Shown here one piece after another: positions 8,787 to 18,277 of a stretch of DNA of 33,170 nucleotides; position 1 is the first letter of the stretch; every line of letters begins with the position of its first letter. Below the pieces are notes generated by a model. The model made no database searches. It had not been told where the DNA came from and saw nothing but the letters and a program-made list of their open reading frames with translations. The stretch is from Legionellaceae bacterium (GTDB lineage: Bacteria; Pseudomonadota; Gammaproteobacteria; Legionellales; Legionellaceae), in assembly GCA_030695645.1 (NCBI GenBank), contig JAUYQG010000036.1, forward strand, positions 1 through 33,170, given 5' to 3'. The position numbers and the translations under genes are program-made.

Positions 8787-11588
8787 ATGAGTAGTAGTAC
8801 TCTGCAACATGAATGGGCTACAGCCTATTTATCCGGTGGAAATATGGCTTATGTTGATGGGCTGTATGAAGACTATCTTGCCGATCCTAATTCGGTGTCT
8901 GCAGACTGGCAAGCTGTATTTAAGGCGTTGCCTAAGGTCGACGGACAAGCTACGGATGTGTCACACCGTGACATTCGGGAGCACTTTTTAGAGTCAGTGA
9001 CTCAAAAGCATGCTGTGACTGCGGTTACCGATAGTAAGCAAATGCAAGTGGCTGATTTGATTAACTCTTATCGTGCTCATGGTCATCATGCGGCTAGTTT
9101 GGATCCCTTGGAAATGGTTGACCGTGTTGCCGTTCCAAGCCTGCAGTTATCCTATCATCATCTGTCTGACGGCGATATGAATCAAAAGTTTGTTGCAGGA
9201 AAGACATTTTTTGACCGTCCCATGCCTTTGTCGGATATATACAACGCCTTACGTGAAACGTATTGTGGGAGTATTGGTCTGCAATATATGCATATCGCTA
9301 ATACGAAAGAAATTGAGTGGTTACAAACGAAATTCGAAACGGTGCGTGGTCGTCCAGCATTTGATGCTGATAAAAAACGTCAAATTTTGAATGAGTTAAT
9401 TGCAGCGGATGGTCTTGAGCGTTACTTGGCTACTCGCTATGTTGGACAAAAACGATTTTCACTGGAAGGTGGTGATGCGTTAATTCCTTTGATGAATGAA
9501 ATTATTCGAGAAAGTTGCGCAAATAAAATAAAAGAAGTCGTTATTGGAATGGCGCATCGAGGTCGGTTGAATGTCTTGATTAATGTATTAGGTAAACGAC
9601 CTGAGGTATTATTCCAAGAGTTTGAAGGTAAAGTCGATTCCAATCGAACCGGAGATGTGAAATATCATTTAGGATTTTCATCCGATATATCGACTCAACC
9701 TGATGCGATTACGCATGTGGTTCTTGCTTTTAATCCTTCTCATTTAGAAATTATTGGTCCGGTGGTTGAAGGGTCAGCGCGTTCACGTTTGCGTCGATTA
9801 GGTAACTTGGATAAAAAAGATCAAGTACTACCGGTTGTGATCCATGGGGATGCTGCGTTTGCAGGCCAGGGCGTCGTGATGGAAACGTTCAATTTTTCAC
9901 AAGCACCCGGTTATTGCACCGGCGGAACCGTCCATATTGTTATCAATAACCAAATTGGGTTTACAACGAGTGATCCATTGGATGCACGTTCCACGTATTA
10001 TTGTACTGAAATTGCAAAAATGGTACAGGCGCCTATTATCCATGTGAATGGTGATGATCCGGAAGCTGTTGTTTTCGCAACGCAGATAGCATTTGAGTTT
10101 CGTATGGCCTTTAAGCGTGATGTGGTTATTGATTTGGTATGCTATCGACGTAATGGTCATAATGAAGCGGATGAACCGATGGTTACCCAACCATTGATGT
10201 ATAAAAAAATAAAAACAATGCGCCCACTTCGTGAATTGTACGCCGATAAGCTAGAGCAAGCTGGTATTTTAACCGCAACACAAGTGAATGAATTAATTGA
10301 GTCGTATCGCGATAAATTAGATAAAGGTCAAACTATCGTGGGTACGTTGCAAGGAACGGACTATAAACGCAAACTTGCTACCGATTGGACCCCTTATATT
10401 CAAGCCAAGTGGACTGATGCGGTGAATACAACGGTTAGTGTGGAGTTGATTCAAAAACTGTCCAAACAATTATTAACGTTACCCGCTCATTTTGATTTGC
10501 ATCCTGTCGTTAGGCGTTTATTTGACGAACGAGAGAAAATGAGTGCCGGTGAGATTCCTATGAATTGGGGGTTTGCTGAAACCATGGCCTACGCAACGTT
10601 GTCACATGAAGGTTATGAAGTTCGTTTATCGGGCCAGGATTGTGGGCGAGGAACGTTTGCTCATCGACATGCTGTTCTGCATGATCAGACCACGGGAGAA
10701 AAATATATTCCTCTGGAACAAGTGGCAACTGATCCGATGAAGCGGTTTATTGTGATTGATTCCGTTTTGTCAGAAGAAGCAGTCTTAGCATTTGAATACG
10801 GTTTCTCTGCGTATGATCCAACCTCATTGGTATTATGGGAAGCACAATTTGGTGATTTCGCGAATGGCGCGCAAGTGGTGATTGATCAGTTCATCAGTTC
10901 TGGAGAACAGAAGTGGGGACGTTTGTGCGGCATGGTGATGTTGCTACCTCACGGCTATGAAGGGCAGGGTCCAGAGCACTCATCAGCACGTCTTGAGCGT
11001 TACATGCAATTGTGTGCCGAACAAAACATACAAGTATGTACGCCGACAACACCAGCACAAATGTTTCATCTGTTACGTCGTCAAATCGTACGAAAATTTC
11101 GTAAGCCACTGATTGTTATGACACCAAAGAGTCTATTACGACATAAATTGGCAGTATCTCCGTTAGACGATTTATCGAAAGGTAAGTTTTATACCGTGAT
11201 CCCTGAAATAGACGAGTTGGATCGAAAGCAAGTGACTAAAGTGGTGTTGTGTTGTGGAAAAGTTTATTATGATCTGCTGCAAAAACGTCGTGATGACAAC
11301 TTGAACCACATTGCTATCGTACGAATTGAGCAATTGTATCCGTTTCCAAAACGAGCACTGGTCGATGAATTAAAAACATACGCCATTGCAAAAGACATCA
11401 TATGGTGTCAAGAAGAACCGCAAAATCAAGGTGTTTGGTTTTCGTCACAGCATCATATTAAGGGATGTTTGGAGTCGACTCAAACGTTATCTTATGCTGG
11501 TCGGGGATTTGCTGCCGCACCAGCGGGAGGAAGCGCTTCTGTCCATGCACAGCAGCAAGCTGAATTGGTCCGTGAAGCATTAAAATAA
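8787..11588 (+). CDS. sucA: 2-oxoglutarate dehydrogenase E1 component
   Basis: SucA is the thiamine-diphosphate subunit that decarboxylates 2-oxoglutarate and reductively succinylates the lipoyl group on SucB. The 933 residues equal the E. coli length. The N-terminal E2-contact segment (GGNMAYVDGLYEDYL), the MAHRGRLNVL active-site segment, and the ThDP/metal site (HGDAAFAGQGV to NNQIGFTT) are present, and the C-terminal transketolase domain includes GYEGQGPEHSS. GGAG lies upstream of the ATG. It is followed by sucB after 14 bp. The third component, Lpd (E3), is not encoded in this window. Confidence 0.98.
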   Translation: MSSSTLQHEWATAYLSGGNMAYVDGLYEDYLADPNSVSADWQAVFKALPKVDGQATDVSHRDIREHFLESVTQKHAVTAVTDSKQMQVADLINSYRAHGHHAASLDPLEMVDRVAVPSLQLSYHHLSDGDMNQKFVAGKTFFDRPMPLSDIYNALRETYCGSIGLQYMHIANTKEIEWLQTKFETVRGRPAFDADKKRQILNELIAADGLERYLATRYVGQKRFSLEGGDALIPLMNEIIRESCANKIKEVVIGMAHRGRLNVLINVLGKRPEVLFQEFEGKVDSNRTGDVKYHLGFSSDISTQPDAITHVVLAFNPSHLEIIGPVVEGSARSRLRRLGNLDKKDQVLPVVIHGDAAFAGQGVVMETFNFSQAPGYCTGGTVHIVINNQIGFTTSDPLDARSTYYCTEIAKMVQAPIIHVNGDDPEAVVFATQIAFEFRMAFKRDVVIDLVCYRRNGHNEADEPMVTQPLMYKKIKTMRPLRELYADKLEQAGILTATQVNELIESYRDKLDKGQTIVGTLQGTDYKRKLATDWTPYIQAKWTDAVNTTVSVELIQKLSKQLLTLPAHFDLHPVVRRLFDEREKMSAGEIPMNWGFAETMAYATLSHEGYEVRLSGQDCGRGTFAHRHAVLHDQTTGEKYIPLEQVATDPMKRFIVIDSVLSEEAVLAFEYGFSAYDPTSLVLWEAQFGDFANGAQVVIDQFISSGEQKWGRLCGMVMLLPHGYEGQGPEHSSARLERYMQLCAEQNIQVCTPTTPAQMFHLLRRQIVRKFRKPLIVMTPKSLLRHKLAVSPLDDLSKGKFYTVIPEIDELDRKQVTKVVLCCGKVYYDLLQKRRDDNLNHIAIVRIEQLYPFPKRALVDELKTYAIAKDIIWCQEEPQNQGVWFSSQHHIKGCLESTQTLSYAGRGFAAAPAGGSASVHAQQQAELVREALK

Positions 11589-11602
11589 AATAGGGTATTC
11601 AT

Positions 11603-12781
11603 ATGTCAATCGAAGTCAAAGTACCTGTCTTGCCAGAATCAGTGGCTGATGCCACGATTGCGGCTTGGCACAAAAAAGTGGGCGATCACGTTACTCGAGA
11701 TGAAAATCTTGTTGATCTGGAAACGGATAAGGTTGTATTAGAAGTACCGGCTCCAGCGGACGGTATACTGGAAGAGATTTTATTTAAAGAAGGCGATATC
11801 GTCAATTCAGGACAATTGCTGGCCAAAATTGGCGCGGGCGGTGCGGGAGCTGTAGCGACTTCAGCACCTGCCGTTGGGGAATCAGCACCTGGAAAAGAGG
11901 AGAACCTTACAAGTCCTGGTGTTAGACGCTTATTGGCTGAACATGATCTGCAACCTACCCAAATGTCTGGGACAGGTAAAGATGGGCGGATAACAAAGCA
12001 CGATGTGGTTGGGTTTATAGAAACCAATCGTGAAAAGACGCCAGCGAACAAACCCGCTGCTTTGCCTGTTGCAACAGGCGCAAGAGAAGAACGTCGAGTA
12101 CCGATGTCACGATTACGCGCTAAAGTTGCCGAACGGTTGTTGGAAGCACAACATAATGCGGCCATGCTGACCACCTTCAATGAAGTGAATTTAAAAGCTG
12201 TGATGGATTTGCGTGTATTATATAAAGATGCATTTGAGAAAAAGCATGGCGTAAAACTAGGGTTTATGTCCTTTTTTACTAAAGCCGTGGTTGAGTCACT
12301 GAAGCGATTTCCAGCGGTTAACGCATCACTTGATGGACAAGATGTGGTCTATCATGGTTACTTCGACATTGGTATAGCGGTATCTACTGAGCGTGGTTTG
12401 GTGGTTCCTGTGATTCGCGATGCGGATCAATTGAGTTTAGCCGATATCGAACGCACGATTTCTGATTCTGCCGCACGCGCTCGCACTGGAAAATTATCCC
12501 TTGAAGACATGCAAGGCGGTACATTCACGATTACGAACGGAGGCGTATTTGGCTCATTACTATCCATGCCAATTATTAATCCGCCGCAAACGGGTATTTT
12601 AGGGATGCATAAAATCGAAGATCGACCTGTTGTTGAAAAGGGTCAGATTGTGATTCGTCCTATGATGTATGTGGCCTTGTCGTACGACCATCGTTTGATT
12701 GATGGCAAAGACTCCGTTCAGTTTTTGGTGAGTGTGAAGGAACTTTTGGAAGATCCATCGCGTTTATTACTTAATGTTTAA
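11603..12781 (+). CDS. sucB: Dihydrolipoyllysine succinyltransferase (2-oxoglutarate dehydrogenase E2)
   Basis: SucB forms the core of the complex and transfers the succinyl group to CoA. The 392-residue protein has one lipoyl domain (about 1-76, lipoyl-lysine K43 in ETDKVVLE), a Gly/Ala-rich linker, the E3-binding domain ([13 protein letters not shown] to GRITKHDV) and a catalytic domain with the HxxxDG motif (H363, D367). Lys43 is a substrate for the LipA encoded at 4111-5121. An AGGG ribosome site precedes the start. Confidence 0.97.
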   Translation: MSIEVKVPVLPESVADATIAAWHKKVGDHVTRDENLVDLETDKVVLEVPAPADGILEEILFKEGDIVNSGQLLAKIGAGGAGAVATSAPAVGESAPGKEENLTSPGVRRLLAEHDLQPTQMSGTGKDGRITKHDVVGFIETNREKTPANKPAALPVATGAREERRVPMSRLRAKVAERLLEAQHNAAMLTTFNEVNLKAVMDLRVLYKDAFEKKHGVKLGFMSFFTKAVVESLKRFPAVNASLDGQDVVYHGYFDIGIAVSTERGLVVPVIRDADQLSLADIERTISDSAARARTGKLSLEDMQGGTFTITNGGVFGSLLSMPIINPPQTGILGMHKIEDRPVVEKGQIVIRPMMYVALSYDHRLIDGKDSVQFLVSVKELLEDPSRLLLNV

Positions 12782-12794
12782 CTAGGAAATACTA

Positions 12795-13955
12795 ATGAAT
12801 TTACATGAATACCAAGCTAAGTCGCTACTCGCTAGGTACGGTTTACCGGTTCCAAATGGTCATATTGCGTTTAATGTTGACGATGCCGTGCAAGTTGCAC
12901 AACAATTAACAACGCCTCGTTGGGTTGTTAAAGCACAAGTGCATGCCGGTGGCCGGGGTAAAGCGGGTGGTGTGAAATTGGTTTCAACTCAAGATGAATT
13001 GGCCGCATACGCTAAATCATTATTAGGAACACGCTTGGTGACTTATCAAACTGATGCGAAAGGTCAGCCGGTTAATTCGTTATTGATTGAAGAAGTCAGT
13101 GATATCGCACGAGAACTTTATTTAGGTGCTGTGGTTGATCGAGCCACGCGACGTGTTGTGTTCATGGCGTCAACCGAAGGTGGTGTTGAAATTGAAACCG
13201 TTGCTGAAAAAACACCGGAAAAAATTCTGACTGTAACGATGGATCCATTAGTAGGTATTATGCCGTACCAATGCCGCGAAGTGGCTTTTAAATTGGGATT
13301 AACTGATGATCAAATTAACCAATTTACGCGTTTGATGGTGGGATTGGGTAAGATGTTTGTTGAGTGTGATTTGAATTTATTAGAAATCAATCCATTAGTT
13401 GTCACGAAATCCGGAAAATTGGTTTGTTTGGATGGCAAAATCAGTATCGATGATAATGCGTTATTCAGACACCCTGATTTAAAAGAAATGCGTGATCCAT
13501 CGCAAGAGGACGAACGTGAAAATCGCGCTCACGATTGGGAACTGAATTATATCCCATTGGATGGTGAAATTGGGTGTATGGTTAATGGTGCCGGTTTAGC
13601 GATGGCCACCATGGACGTGATCAAATTATACGGCGGAGATCCAGCTAACTTCTTAGACGTTGGTGGTGGTGCGACAAAAGAGCGAGTGACCGAAGCGTTC
13701 AAAATTATTCTTTCTGACGACAAAGTGAAAGGCATTTTGGTCAATATTTTCGGCGGTATCGTTCGTTGTGACTTGATTGCTGAAGGTATCTTAGCGGCTG
13801 TGAAAGAAGTGGGGTTAAGTTTACCTGTGGTTGTTCGTCTTGAAGGTAATAACGCGGATCTTGGAGCTGATATTTTGAATAAGAGTGATTTAAACGTTAT
13901 TGCTGCAAACAGTTTAACTGACGCTGCTAAAAAAATCGTAGCGGCCGTAAAATAA
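12795..13955 (+). CDS. sucC: Succinyl-CoA synthetase beta subunit
   Basis: SucC pairs with SucD to make ATP or GTP from succinyl-CoA. The 386-residue protein begins [16 protein letters not shown] and has the ATP-grasp nucleotide site ([14 protein letters not shown]), the LLEINPLV metal-site region and the C-terminal CoA-ligase domain ([30 protein letters not shown]). The E. coli protein has 388 residues. It follows sucB by 13 bp and precedes sucD by 51 bp. Confidence 0.98.
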   Translation: MNLHEYQAKSLLARYGLPVPNGHIAFNVDDAVQVAQQLTTPRWVVKAQVHAGGRGKAGGVKLVSTQDELAAYAKSLLGTRLVTYQTDAKGQPVNSLLIEEVSDIARELYLGAVVDRATRRVVFMASTEGGVEIETVAEKTPEKILTVTMDPLVGIMPYQCREVAFKLGLTDDQINQFTRLMVGLGKMFVECDLNLLEINPLVVTKSGKLVCLDGKISIDDNALFRHPDLKEMRDPSQEDERENRAHDWELNYIPLDGEIGCMVNGAGLAMATMDVIKLYGGDPANFLDVGGGATKERVTEAFKIILSDDKVKGILVNIFGGIVRCDLIAEGILAAVKEVGLSLPVVVRLEGNNADLGADILNKSDLNVIAANSLTDAAKKIVAAVK

Positions 13956-14006
13956 TTGGGCATTGCTGTAACTCGATGATCAAGTCTCCAATATAATGAG
14001 GTTAGA

Positions 14007-14882
14007 ATGAGTATATTAGTTGATAAAAGCACCAAGGTGATTTGCCAAGGGTTTACCGGAAAACAAGGTACGTTTCATACCGAACAGGCTCTGGAATACG
14101 GCACCAAAATGGTCGGTGGAGTGACACCGGGTAAAGGTGGCCAAAAGCACCTGAATCTACCGGTGTTTAATACAGTACGCGAAGCAGTAGAAGAAACGGG
14201 TGCTCAAGCATCGGTGATTTACGTACCCGCGCCGTTTTGCAAAGACTCGATTATCGAAGCGGCTGAAGCCGGTATTGAATTGATCGTGTGCATTACCGAG
14301 GGCATTCCGGTATTGGATATGTTGCAAGTGAAACTATATCTGGAGCAAAACACACACAGTCGACTGATTGGCCCGAACTGTCCAGGCGTGATTACTCCTG
14401 GCGCTTGTAAAATTGGTATTATGCCAGGTTCGATTCACTTGCCTGGTAAAGTAGGGATTGTATCGCGCTCAGGTACATTAACGTATGAAGCCGTGAAGCA
14501 AACTACGGATGCCGGTTTTGGCCAAAGTACGTGCGTGGGTATTGGTGGTGATCCAATCCCTGGCAGTACGTTTATCGATATTCTTGCTCTATTTGAAAAA
14601 GATGCTCAAACCGAAGCGATTATTTTGGTGGGTGAAATCGGGGGTAGTGCTGAAGAGGAAGCGGCTGAGTTTATTAAATCAAACGTATCCAAACCTGTTG
14701 TTTCATACATAGCTGGGGTAACGGCGCCTGCAGGGAAACGAATGGGACACGCCGGTGCTATTATTTCGGGTGGTAAAGGAACGGCTGCGGATAAATTTGC
14801 AGCGCTTCGCTCCGCTGGAGTGAAAACCGTTAATTCACCTGCTGAACTGGGTCAAGCCGTCGCAGAAATCACGGGTTGGTAA
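14007..14882 (+). CDS. sucD: Succinyl-CoA synthetase alpha subunit
   Basis: SucD carries CoA and the phosphohistidine intermediate. The 291-residue protein contains the CoA-binding [12 protein letters not shown] segment, [20 protein letters not shown] and the phosphohistidine motif GHAGAII with His248 (E. coli His246). A GAGGT ribosome site precedes the ATG. The next sequence is a hairpin of the TTGGAC family, two bases after the stop, which probably ends the sdh-suc transcript or protects its 3' end. Confidence 0.98.
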   Translation: MSILVDKSTKVICQGFTGKQGTFHTEQALEYGTKMVGGVTPGKGGQKHLNLPVFNTVREAVEETGAQASVIYVPAPFCKDSIIEAAEAGIELIVCITEGIPVLDMLQVKLYLEQNTHSRLIGPNCPGVITPGACKIGIMPGSIHLPGKVGIVSRSGTLTYEAVKQTTDAGFGQSTCVGIGGDPIPGSTFIDILALFEKDAQTEAIILVGEIGGSAEEEAAEFIKSNVSKPVVSYIAGVTAPAGKRMGHAGAIISGGKGTAADKFAALRSAGVKTVNSPAELGQAVAEITGW

Positions 14883-14883
14883 G

Positions 14884-14940
14884 TTGGACTTTGGACAGAA
14901 CGACATGAAAAGGGCCTCATGTCGTTCTGTCCAAGAAATT
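14884..14940. repeat. Solo TTGGAC-family hairpin (GACATG type) after sucD
   Basis: TTGGACT precedes a perfect 18-bp stem (14891-14908 with 14917-14934) with an 8-base loop. The stem has CGACATG/CATGTCG where other copies have AGACATG/CATGTCT, a compensated change on both arms. A few bases of the family's linker (GAGATCT) follow before the next repeat starts. Confidence 0.85.
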
Positions 14941-14948
14941 TGAGATCT

Positions 14949-15108
14949 ATAATTAGGGCCGTGTCTGACAAAACACACCTTTGGGTGAATACCTTTGTAG
15001 GGTGGGCAAAGCGCAGCGTGCCCACCATTGTCGGGCACGTCGCTACGCTCCATATCCCGACCTACGATTCACCTTAAGGTGTGTTTTGCCAGACACGACC
15101 CCAATTAT
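14949..15108. repeat. 160-bp imperfect palindrome between sucD and pdxH
   Basis: The outer arms read ATAATTAGGGCCGTGTCTG and, reverse-complemented on the right, ATAATTGGGGTCGTGTCTG, continuing into CAAAACACACCTT on both. The interior carries the GTAGGGTGGGC...CGTGCCCACC core also found at 1-51 and 23757-23864. Flanking target duplications are not clear; only AATT is shared and it is part of the palindrome. No coding capacity. Confidence 0.75.
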
Positions 15109-15125
15109 CTGGAGATCCCTAAAAT

Positions 15126-15773
15126 ATGAATAGATTTGATGACTTACCTAGCATTCGCCAAGAATATGGGACATTGGATCTGCTTGAATCCACGTTGCAT
15201 AAAAATCCAATCGATCAATTTGAGGATTGGTTTACGCAACATCTACAAGCTGAAAAAAACACCCCTAATGCCATGGTTCTTTCTACCGTTGATCAACACG
15301 GATCCCCTGATTCCAGAGTCGTTCTTTTAAAAGAACTGGACAACGGTGCATTTGTATTCTATACCAATTATTACAGTGTTAAAGGATTGCAGTTGGATCA
15401 CAATCCACATGCAGCACTTAATTTTTATTGGCCCGAGCTGATGCGTCAAGTACGTGTTCGCGGTGTGGTCAATCGAGTGAGTAAACAGCAAGCTGATGAA
15501 TACTTTTATTCTAGGCCGATAGCGAGCCAGCTCAGCACGATTGCATCACCACAGAGCGCTGAAATCAGCAGTCGTGAAGAACTTGATAACGCATTAGCTC
15601 AAGCTCTTCAGGATTATGCCGATAAGAAGATAATCCGTCCTGATCATTGGGGTGGTTATGCGGTTACCCCGGAGGAAGTCGAATTTTGGCAGGGACGTGA
15701 TAATCGTTTACATGATCGATTACAGTATTATCGTAAAAGGGATACATGGTGCTGTCGTCGGTTGGCACCATAA
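15126..15773 (+). CDS. pdxH: Pyridoxine/pyridoxamine 5'-phosphate oxidase
   Basis: PdxH uses FMN and oxygen to make pyridoxal 5'-phosphate in vitamin B6 synthesis and salvage. The 215-residue protein shows the usual blocks: NAMVLSTVDQHGSPDSRVVLLK (FMN site), FYTNYYSVKG, NFYWPELMRQVRVRG, SRPIASQLSTIASPQS and the C-terminal VEFWQGRDNRLHDR to RLAP. Length is normal. GGAG at 15111 is rather distant from the ATG, and the sequence upstream is a repeat, so its promoter may lie within or just after that element. Confidence 0.97.
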   Translation: MNRFDDLPSIRQEYGTLDLLESTLHKNPIDQFEDWFTQHLQAEKNTPNAMVLSTVDQHGSPDSRVVLLKELDNGAFVFYTNYYSVKGLQLDHNPHAALNFYWPELMRQVRVRGVVNRVSKQQADEYFYSRPIASQLSTIASPQSAEISSREELDNALAQALQDYADKKIIRPDHWGGYAVTPEEVEFWQGRDNRLHDRLQYYRKRDTWCCRRLAP

Positions 15774-15792
15774 AGTTAATTAGGGGATCAAC

Positions 15793-16161
15793 ATGAGCGA
15801 TTCAATGCTGTTATTACCACACGTTAAATTTCGTTTTAACCTAGAACATCCAACGTTTGAAGAATCGTATCTCTATGGTTATGAATGCGCGCGCGCCGAT
15901 ATATCCGAGGACGAAAATCCCTTTGTGATGGGCTCGAAAGAAAGTGAACAATGGGTCGATGGTTGGTGGGCTGGTTTTTATGGCGAACAACCCGCATTCG
16001 TTTTATCTTCTGATCACGATGCATTAGACGGTGATGGTTCAGCCAATGATCATGTGTATCATGATAATCGAGATAGTTTCCTCATCAAGTTTTTAGAAAT
16101 ATCCGGTGTACTGGTGATGTCTGCTATCGTTGGGTATCAATTGATTGAGTTGGTAGCTTAA
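15793..16161 (+). CDS. letE: LetE-like protein with an RMF-like motif and a C-terminal membrane segment
   Basis: The 122-residue protein has an N-terminal part reminiscent of ribosome modulation factor (GYECARADI, then NPF and WVDGWWAGFYGE), an acidic His/Asp-rich middle (about 73-93) and one hydrophobic segment at about 100-121. Its position after sucD-pdxH matches letE (transmission trait enhancer) of Legionella as I remember it; the name rests on that order and the motif, not on an alignment. LetE is reported to influence the switch to the transmissive phase. GGGG lies upstream of the start. Its stop codon is inside a 7-bp target duplication. Confidence 0.65.
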   Translation: MSDSMLLLPHVKFRFNLEHPTFEESYLYGYECARADISEDENPFVMGSKESEQWVDGWWAGFYGEQPAFVLSSDHDALDGDGSANDHVYHDNRDSFLIKFLEISGVLVMSAIVGYQLIELVA

Positions 16162-16164
16162 TTC

Positions 16165-16222
16165 TTGGACTTTGGACAGAATGGCATGCAAAAAAACGCA
16201 TGCCATTCTGTCCAAAGTCCAA
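16165..16222. mobile_element. TTGGAC-family solo palindrome between convergent genes, 7-bp target duplication
   Basis: This is a perfect 25-bp inverted repeat (16165-16189 and 16198-16222) with an 8-base A-rich loop; both arms carry the full TTGGACTTTGGACA end. Exact direct repeats TTAATTC flank it (16158-16164 and 16223-16229). The left copy holds the letE stop codon and the right copy holds the stop codon of the convergent SseB-like gene. It may serve as a bidirectional terminator. Confidence 0.88.
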
Positions 16223-16612
16223 TTAATTCTTAAACAACTTCAATACCATGCTGCGCATCCGCGCTAATTCCGCCGTATTGAATTCTTTATAGACCGGACT
16301 CCCAATATTCAAACTGACGATAACCTGCTCGCCAATGCCTTTTAGTAGATCAACTCCGGATAATTTAAGTAAGTTGATGTCATTACGAATCTCGCGAGCC
16401 CATTGATCAAAATAGTCCATATTGGTAAACACAGGCAAAAACGTTTGATTATCCGCAGTAAAATACAACACCTCAGGTTCATTCGAAGCAGAATTTTTTT
16501 CAATAGGGATGATGAAATTGGCTTTGATAAACTCCAAATATGCTTTATTAGCCTTGGTGTTATCACCTTCTGTTTCTATTGCTTCATCAATAGCGAGCTC
16601 TAATGCATTCAT
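16223..16612 (-). CDS. SseB-family N-terminal domain protein
   Basis: The 129-residue protein resembles the SseB N-terminal domain family: LYFTADNQTFLPVFTNMDYFDQWA, followed by a GVDLLKGIGEQVIVSLNIGSP segment. Members occur as small cytosolic proteins of unknown function and as enhanced serine sensitivity proteins; no function is assigned. It has no signal peptide or membrane segment. It ends convergently with the letE-like gene, and its stop lies in the target duplication of the intervening palindrome. Confidence 0.65.
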   Translation of the reverse strand: MNALELAIDEAIETEGDNTKANKAYLEFIKANFIIPIEKNSASNEPEVLYFTADNQTFLPVFTNMDYFDQWAREIRNDINLLKLSGVDLLKGIGEQVIVSLNIGSPVYKEFNTAELARMRSMVLKLFKN

Positions 16613-16630
16613 GGTAAATCACTCGTTGTA

Positions 16631-16796
16631 CTAGGGTCTATTGACAATTCATCTCCAGAAGCCCCACGTCCCGCGGCTTGTCCGCGGGATCCAGAGATCT
16701 TGAACAATACAAAAACCTGTTGTATTAGTACAGATCCAACGGGATTCCGCGGACAAGCCGCGGAACGTAGGAATCTGAATTGTCAACAGACCCTAG
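16631..16796. repeat. 166-bp palindromic element with nested GC-rich hairpins
   Basis: The outer arms CTAGGGTCTATTGACAATTC and GAATTGTCAACAGACCCTAG differ at one position. Each arm contains its own hairpin, CCGCGG-CTTGT-CCGCGG on the left and CCGCGG-ACAAG-CCGCGG on the right. The centre pairs AATACA with TGTATT. It fills most of the gap between the SseB-like gene and the MFS gene, which point away from each other, so promoters of both must be inside or beside it. No clear target duplication beyond CTAG. Confidence 0.8.
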
Positions 16797-16806
16797 GCTA
16801 AAATCC

Positions 16807-16817
16807 AAGGAGGTGAT
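16807..16817 (+). promoter_or_regulatory. Perfect 11-base Shine-Dalgarno with no normal start codon at the right distance
   Basis: AAGGAGGTGAT is fully complementary to the usual 3' end of 16S rRNA. The first ATG is 30 bases downstream (16848). At optimal distance there is ATA (16821), in frame with the MFS gene. A TTG at 16825 opens a frame of eight codons whose TGA overlaps the MFS ATG. Confidence 0.5.
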
Positions 16818-16847
16818 AGTATACTTGCTCTTTTATATCTGTACAGT

Positions 16848-18155
16848 ATGATTATGAATATCTCGTTAAAATCCTCGGAAAACCCATCTCATCCGAAAAA
16901 TCAGCTTGGTGCTGCGTGGCTAATTTGGGGTTTGGCTGCGACGTTTTACTTTTCTGATTACATGGCACGTGTGGCTCCAGGCGTCATGCATCGTTTTTTA
17001 CAACTTGATTTTGGTATTAACGAAGTTGGTTTTGCAACGTTAACGGCTTTTTTCTACATTCCCTACATTATCATGCAAATCCCAGTGGGGTTGACCGTTG
17101 ATAGAATTAAAATCAGATATCTTTTAACGATTATGTCCATCATAACGGCCATTGGTTGTTGTGTGTTTGGGGCTGCCAATGGTTTGGCAATGGCTTCCTT
17201 TGCACGATTGTTGATTGGATTTAGCGCAGCATTTGCATTCATCTCAGCGTTACGACTAGCCACGTCCTGGTTTCCACCCGCGATGCTGGGCTTGCTTGCT
17301 GGATTAACTCAAGCGTTAGGCATGTTGGGGGCGTCCGCTGGACAGGCACCTTTGTCGTTTTTGGTGAGTGCTGTGGGTTGGCGACACAGTATGTTTGTCG
17401 TAGCGAGTCTTTTTGTTGGCCTTTCGGTTTTACTGTTTATTTACATTCAAGATAAACCGATCACAGCGGATACTGGGGATCACTCGACGCCGAAGCCTAA
17501 AATTAAAATCGTACAAAGTCTACGTATAATTCTATCAAGCCGTCAGACTTGGATTAATGCGCTGTATGCAGGGTTCTTATATGGACCAACGGCTGTCATT
17601 GGTGAGGCTATGGGGCCAGCTTACCTTGAGTACGGACGTGGGCTATCAGCACATGCGGCAGCGTTTGCGACGGGTTTGATTTTTATTGGATGGGTCATTG
17701 GTGGACCATTAGTGGGTTATATTTCAGATCGTGTAGGGCGACGTAAGCCATGTATGATCATATCCGCCGTATGCGGCATTATTTTAACGACTTTCTTTGT
17801 ATTTTATCCTCATATGAGTCGTGATTTGGCGTATGTGCTCTTTTTCTTATTTGGATTAACGAACAGTGGTGTGGCCATTGCGTATGCGGTGTCAACGGAG
17901 TTGCATAGCCGGCTTGTGATTGGCACAGCCATTGCCTTTACGAATATGATGTCAATTTTTGTTGGAGCATCGTTACAGCCCTTGGTTGGACATTTGGTTG
18001 ATCTCGTATCCGGTACCCGCGCTTATCACGTTGAAACGTTATTGTTATCTGATTTTCAATACGGCTTGCGTATTTTACCTATTTCGTCTTTAATTGCACT
18101 GGCATTGGCAATGATGGTGAAAGAAACTTATTGTAAGCCCGTTCTGAAGTCTTAA
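16848..18155 (+). CDS. Major facilitator superfamily transporter
   Basis: The 435-residue protein has about 12 hydrophobic helices in two halves. The MFS signature after helix 2 (GLTVDRIKIRYLL) and its counterpart in the second half (GYISDRVGRRKP) are present, as is the DYMARVAPGVMHR segment of helix 1 typical of nitrate/organic-anion type carriers in this order. The substrate cannot be deduced. The exact start is uncertain: ATG 16848, ATG 16854 and an upstream non-standard start near the strong Shine-Dalgarno at 16807 are all possible, with little effect on the membrane domain. Confidence 0.88.
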   Translation: MIMNISLKSSENPSHPKNQLGAAWLIWGLAATFYFSDYMARVAPGVMHRFLQLDFGINEVGFATLTAFFYIPYIIMQIPVGLTVDRIKIRYLLTIMSIITAIGCCVFGAANGLAMASFARLLIGFSAAFAFISALRLATSWFPPAMLGLLAGLTQALGMLGASAGQAPLSFLVSAVGWRHSMFVVASLFVGLSVLLFIYIQDKPITADTGDHSTPKPKIKIVQSLRIILSSRQTWINALYAGFLYGPTAVIGEAMGPAYLEYGRGLSAHAAAFATGLIFIGWVIGGPLVGYISDRVGRRKPCMIISAVCGIILTTFFVFYPHMSRDLAYVLFFLFGLTNSGVAIAYAVSTELHSRLVIGTAIAFTNMMSIFVGASLQPLVGHLVDLVSGTRAYHVETLLLSDFQYGLRILPISSLIALALAMMVKETYCKPVLKS

Positions 18156-18277
18156 GCGAAAAAAGCAATGGTGAAAAACGAAGATCTTCAGGTAGAATGG
18201 GTATATACTCTTGTTCTCATGAATTTCGGCTTTAACCCAAATTTTATAGTAATCACAGTTTAGTATAGGGAGATGAG

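Noticed and set aside
14949-15108. Target duplication AATT around the sucD-pdxH palindrome
   Set aside because: AATT is self-complementary and belongs to the palindrome arms (ATAATT/AATTAT), so it cannot be told from the element itself.
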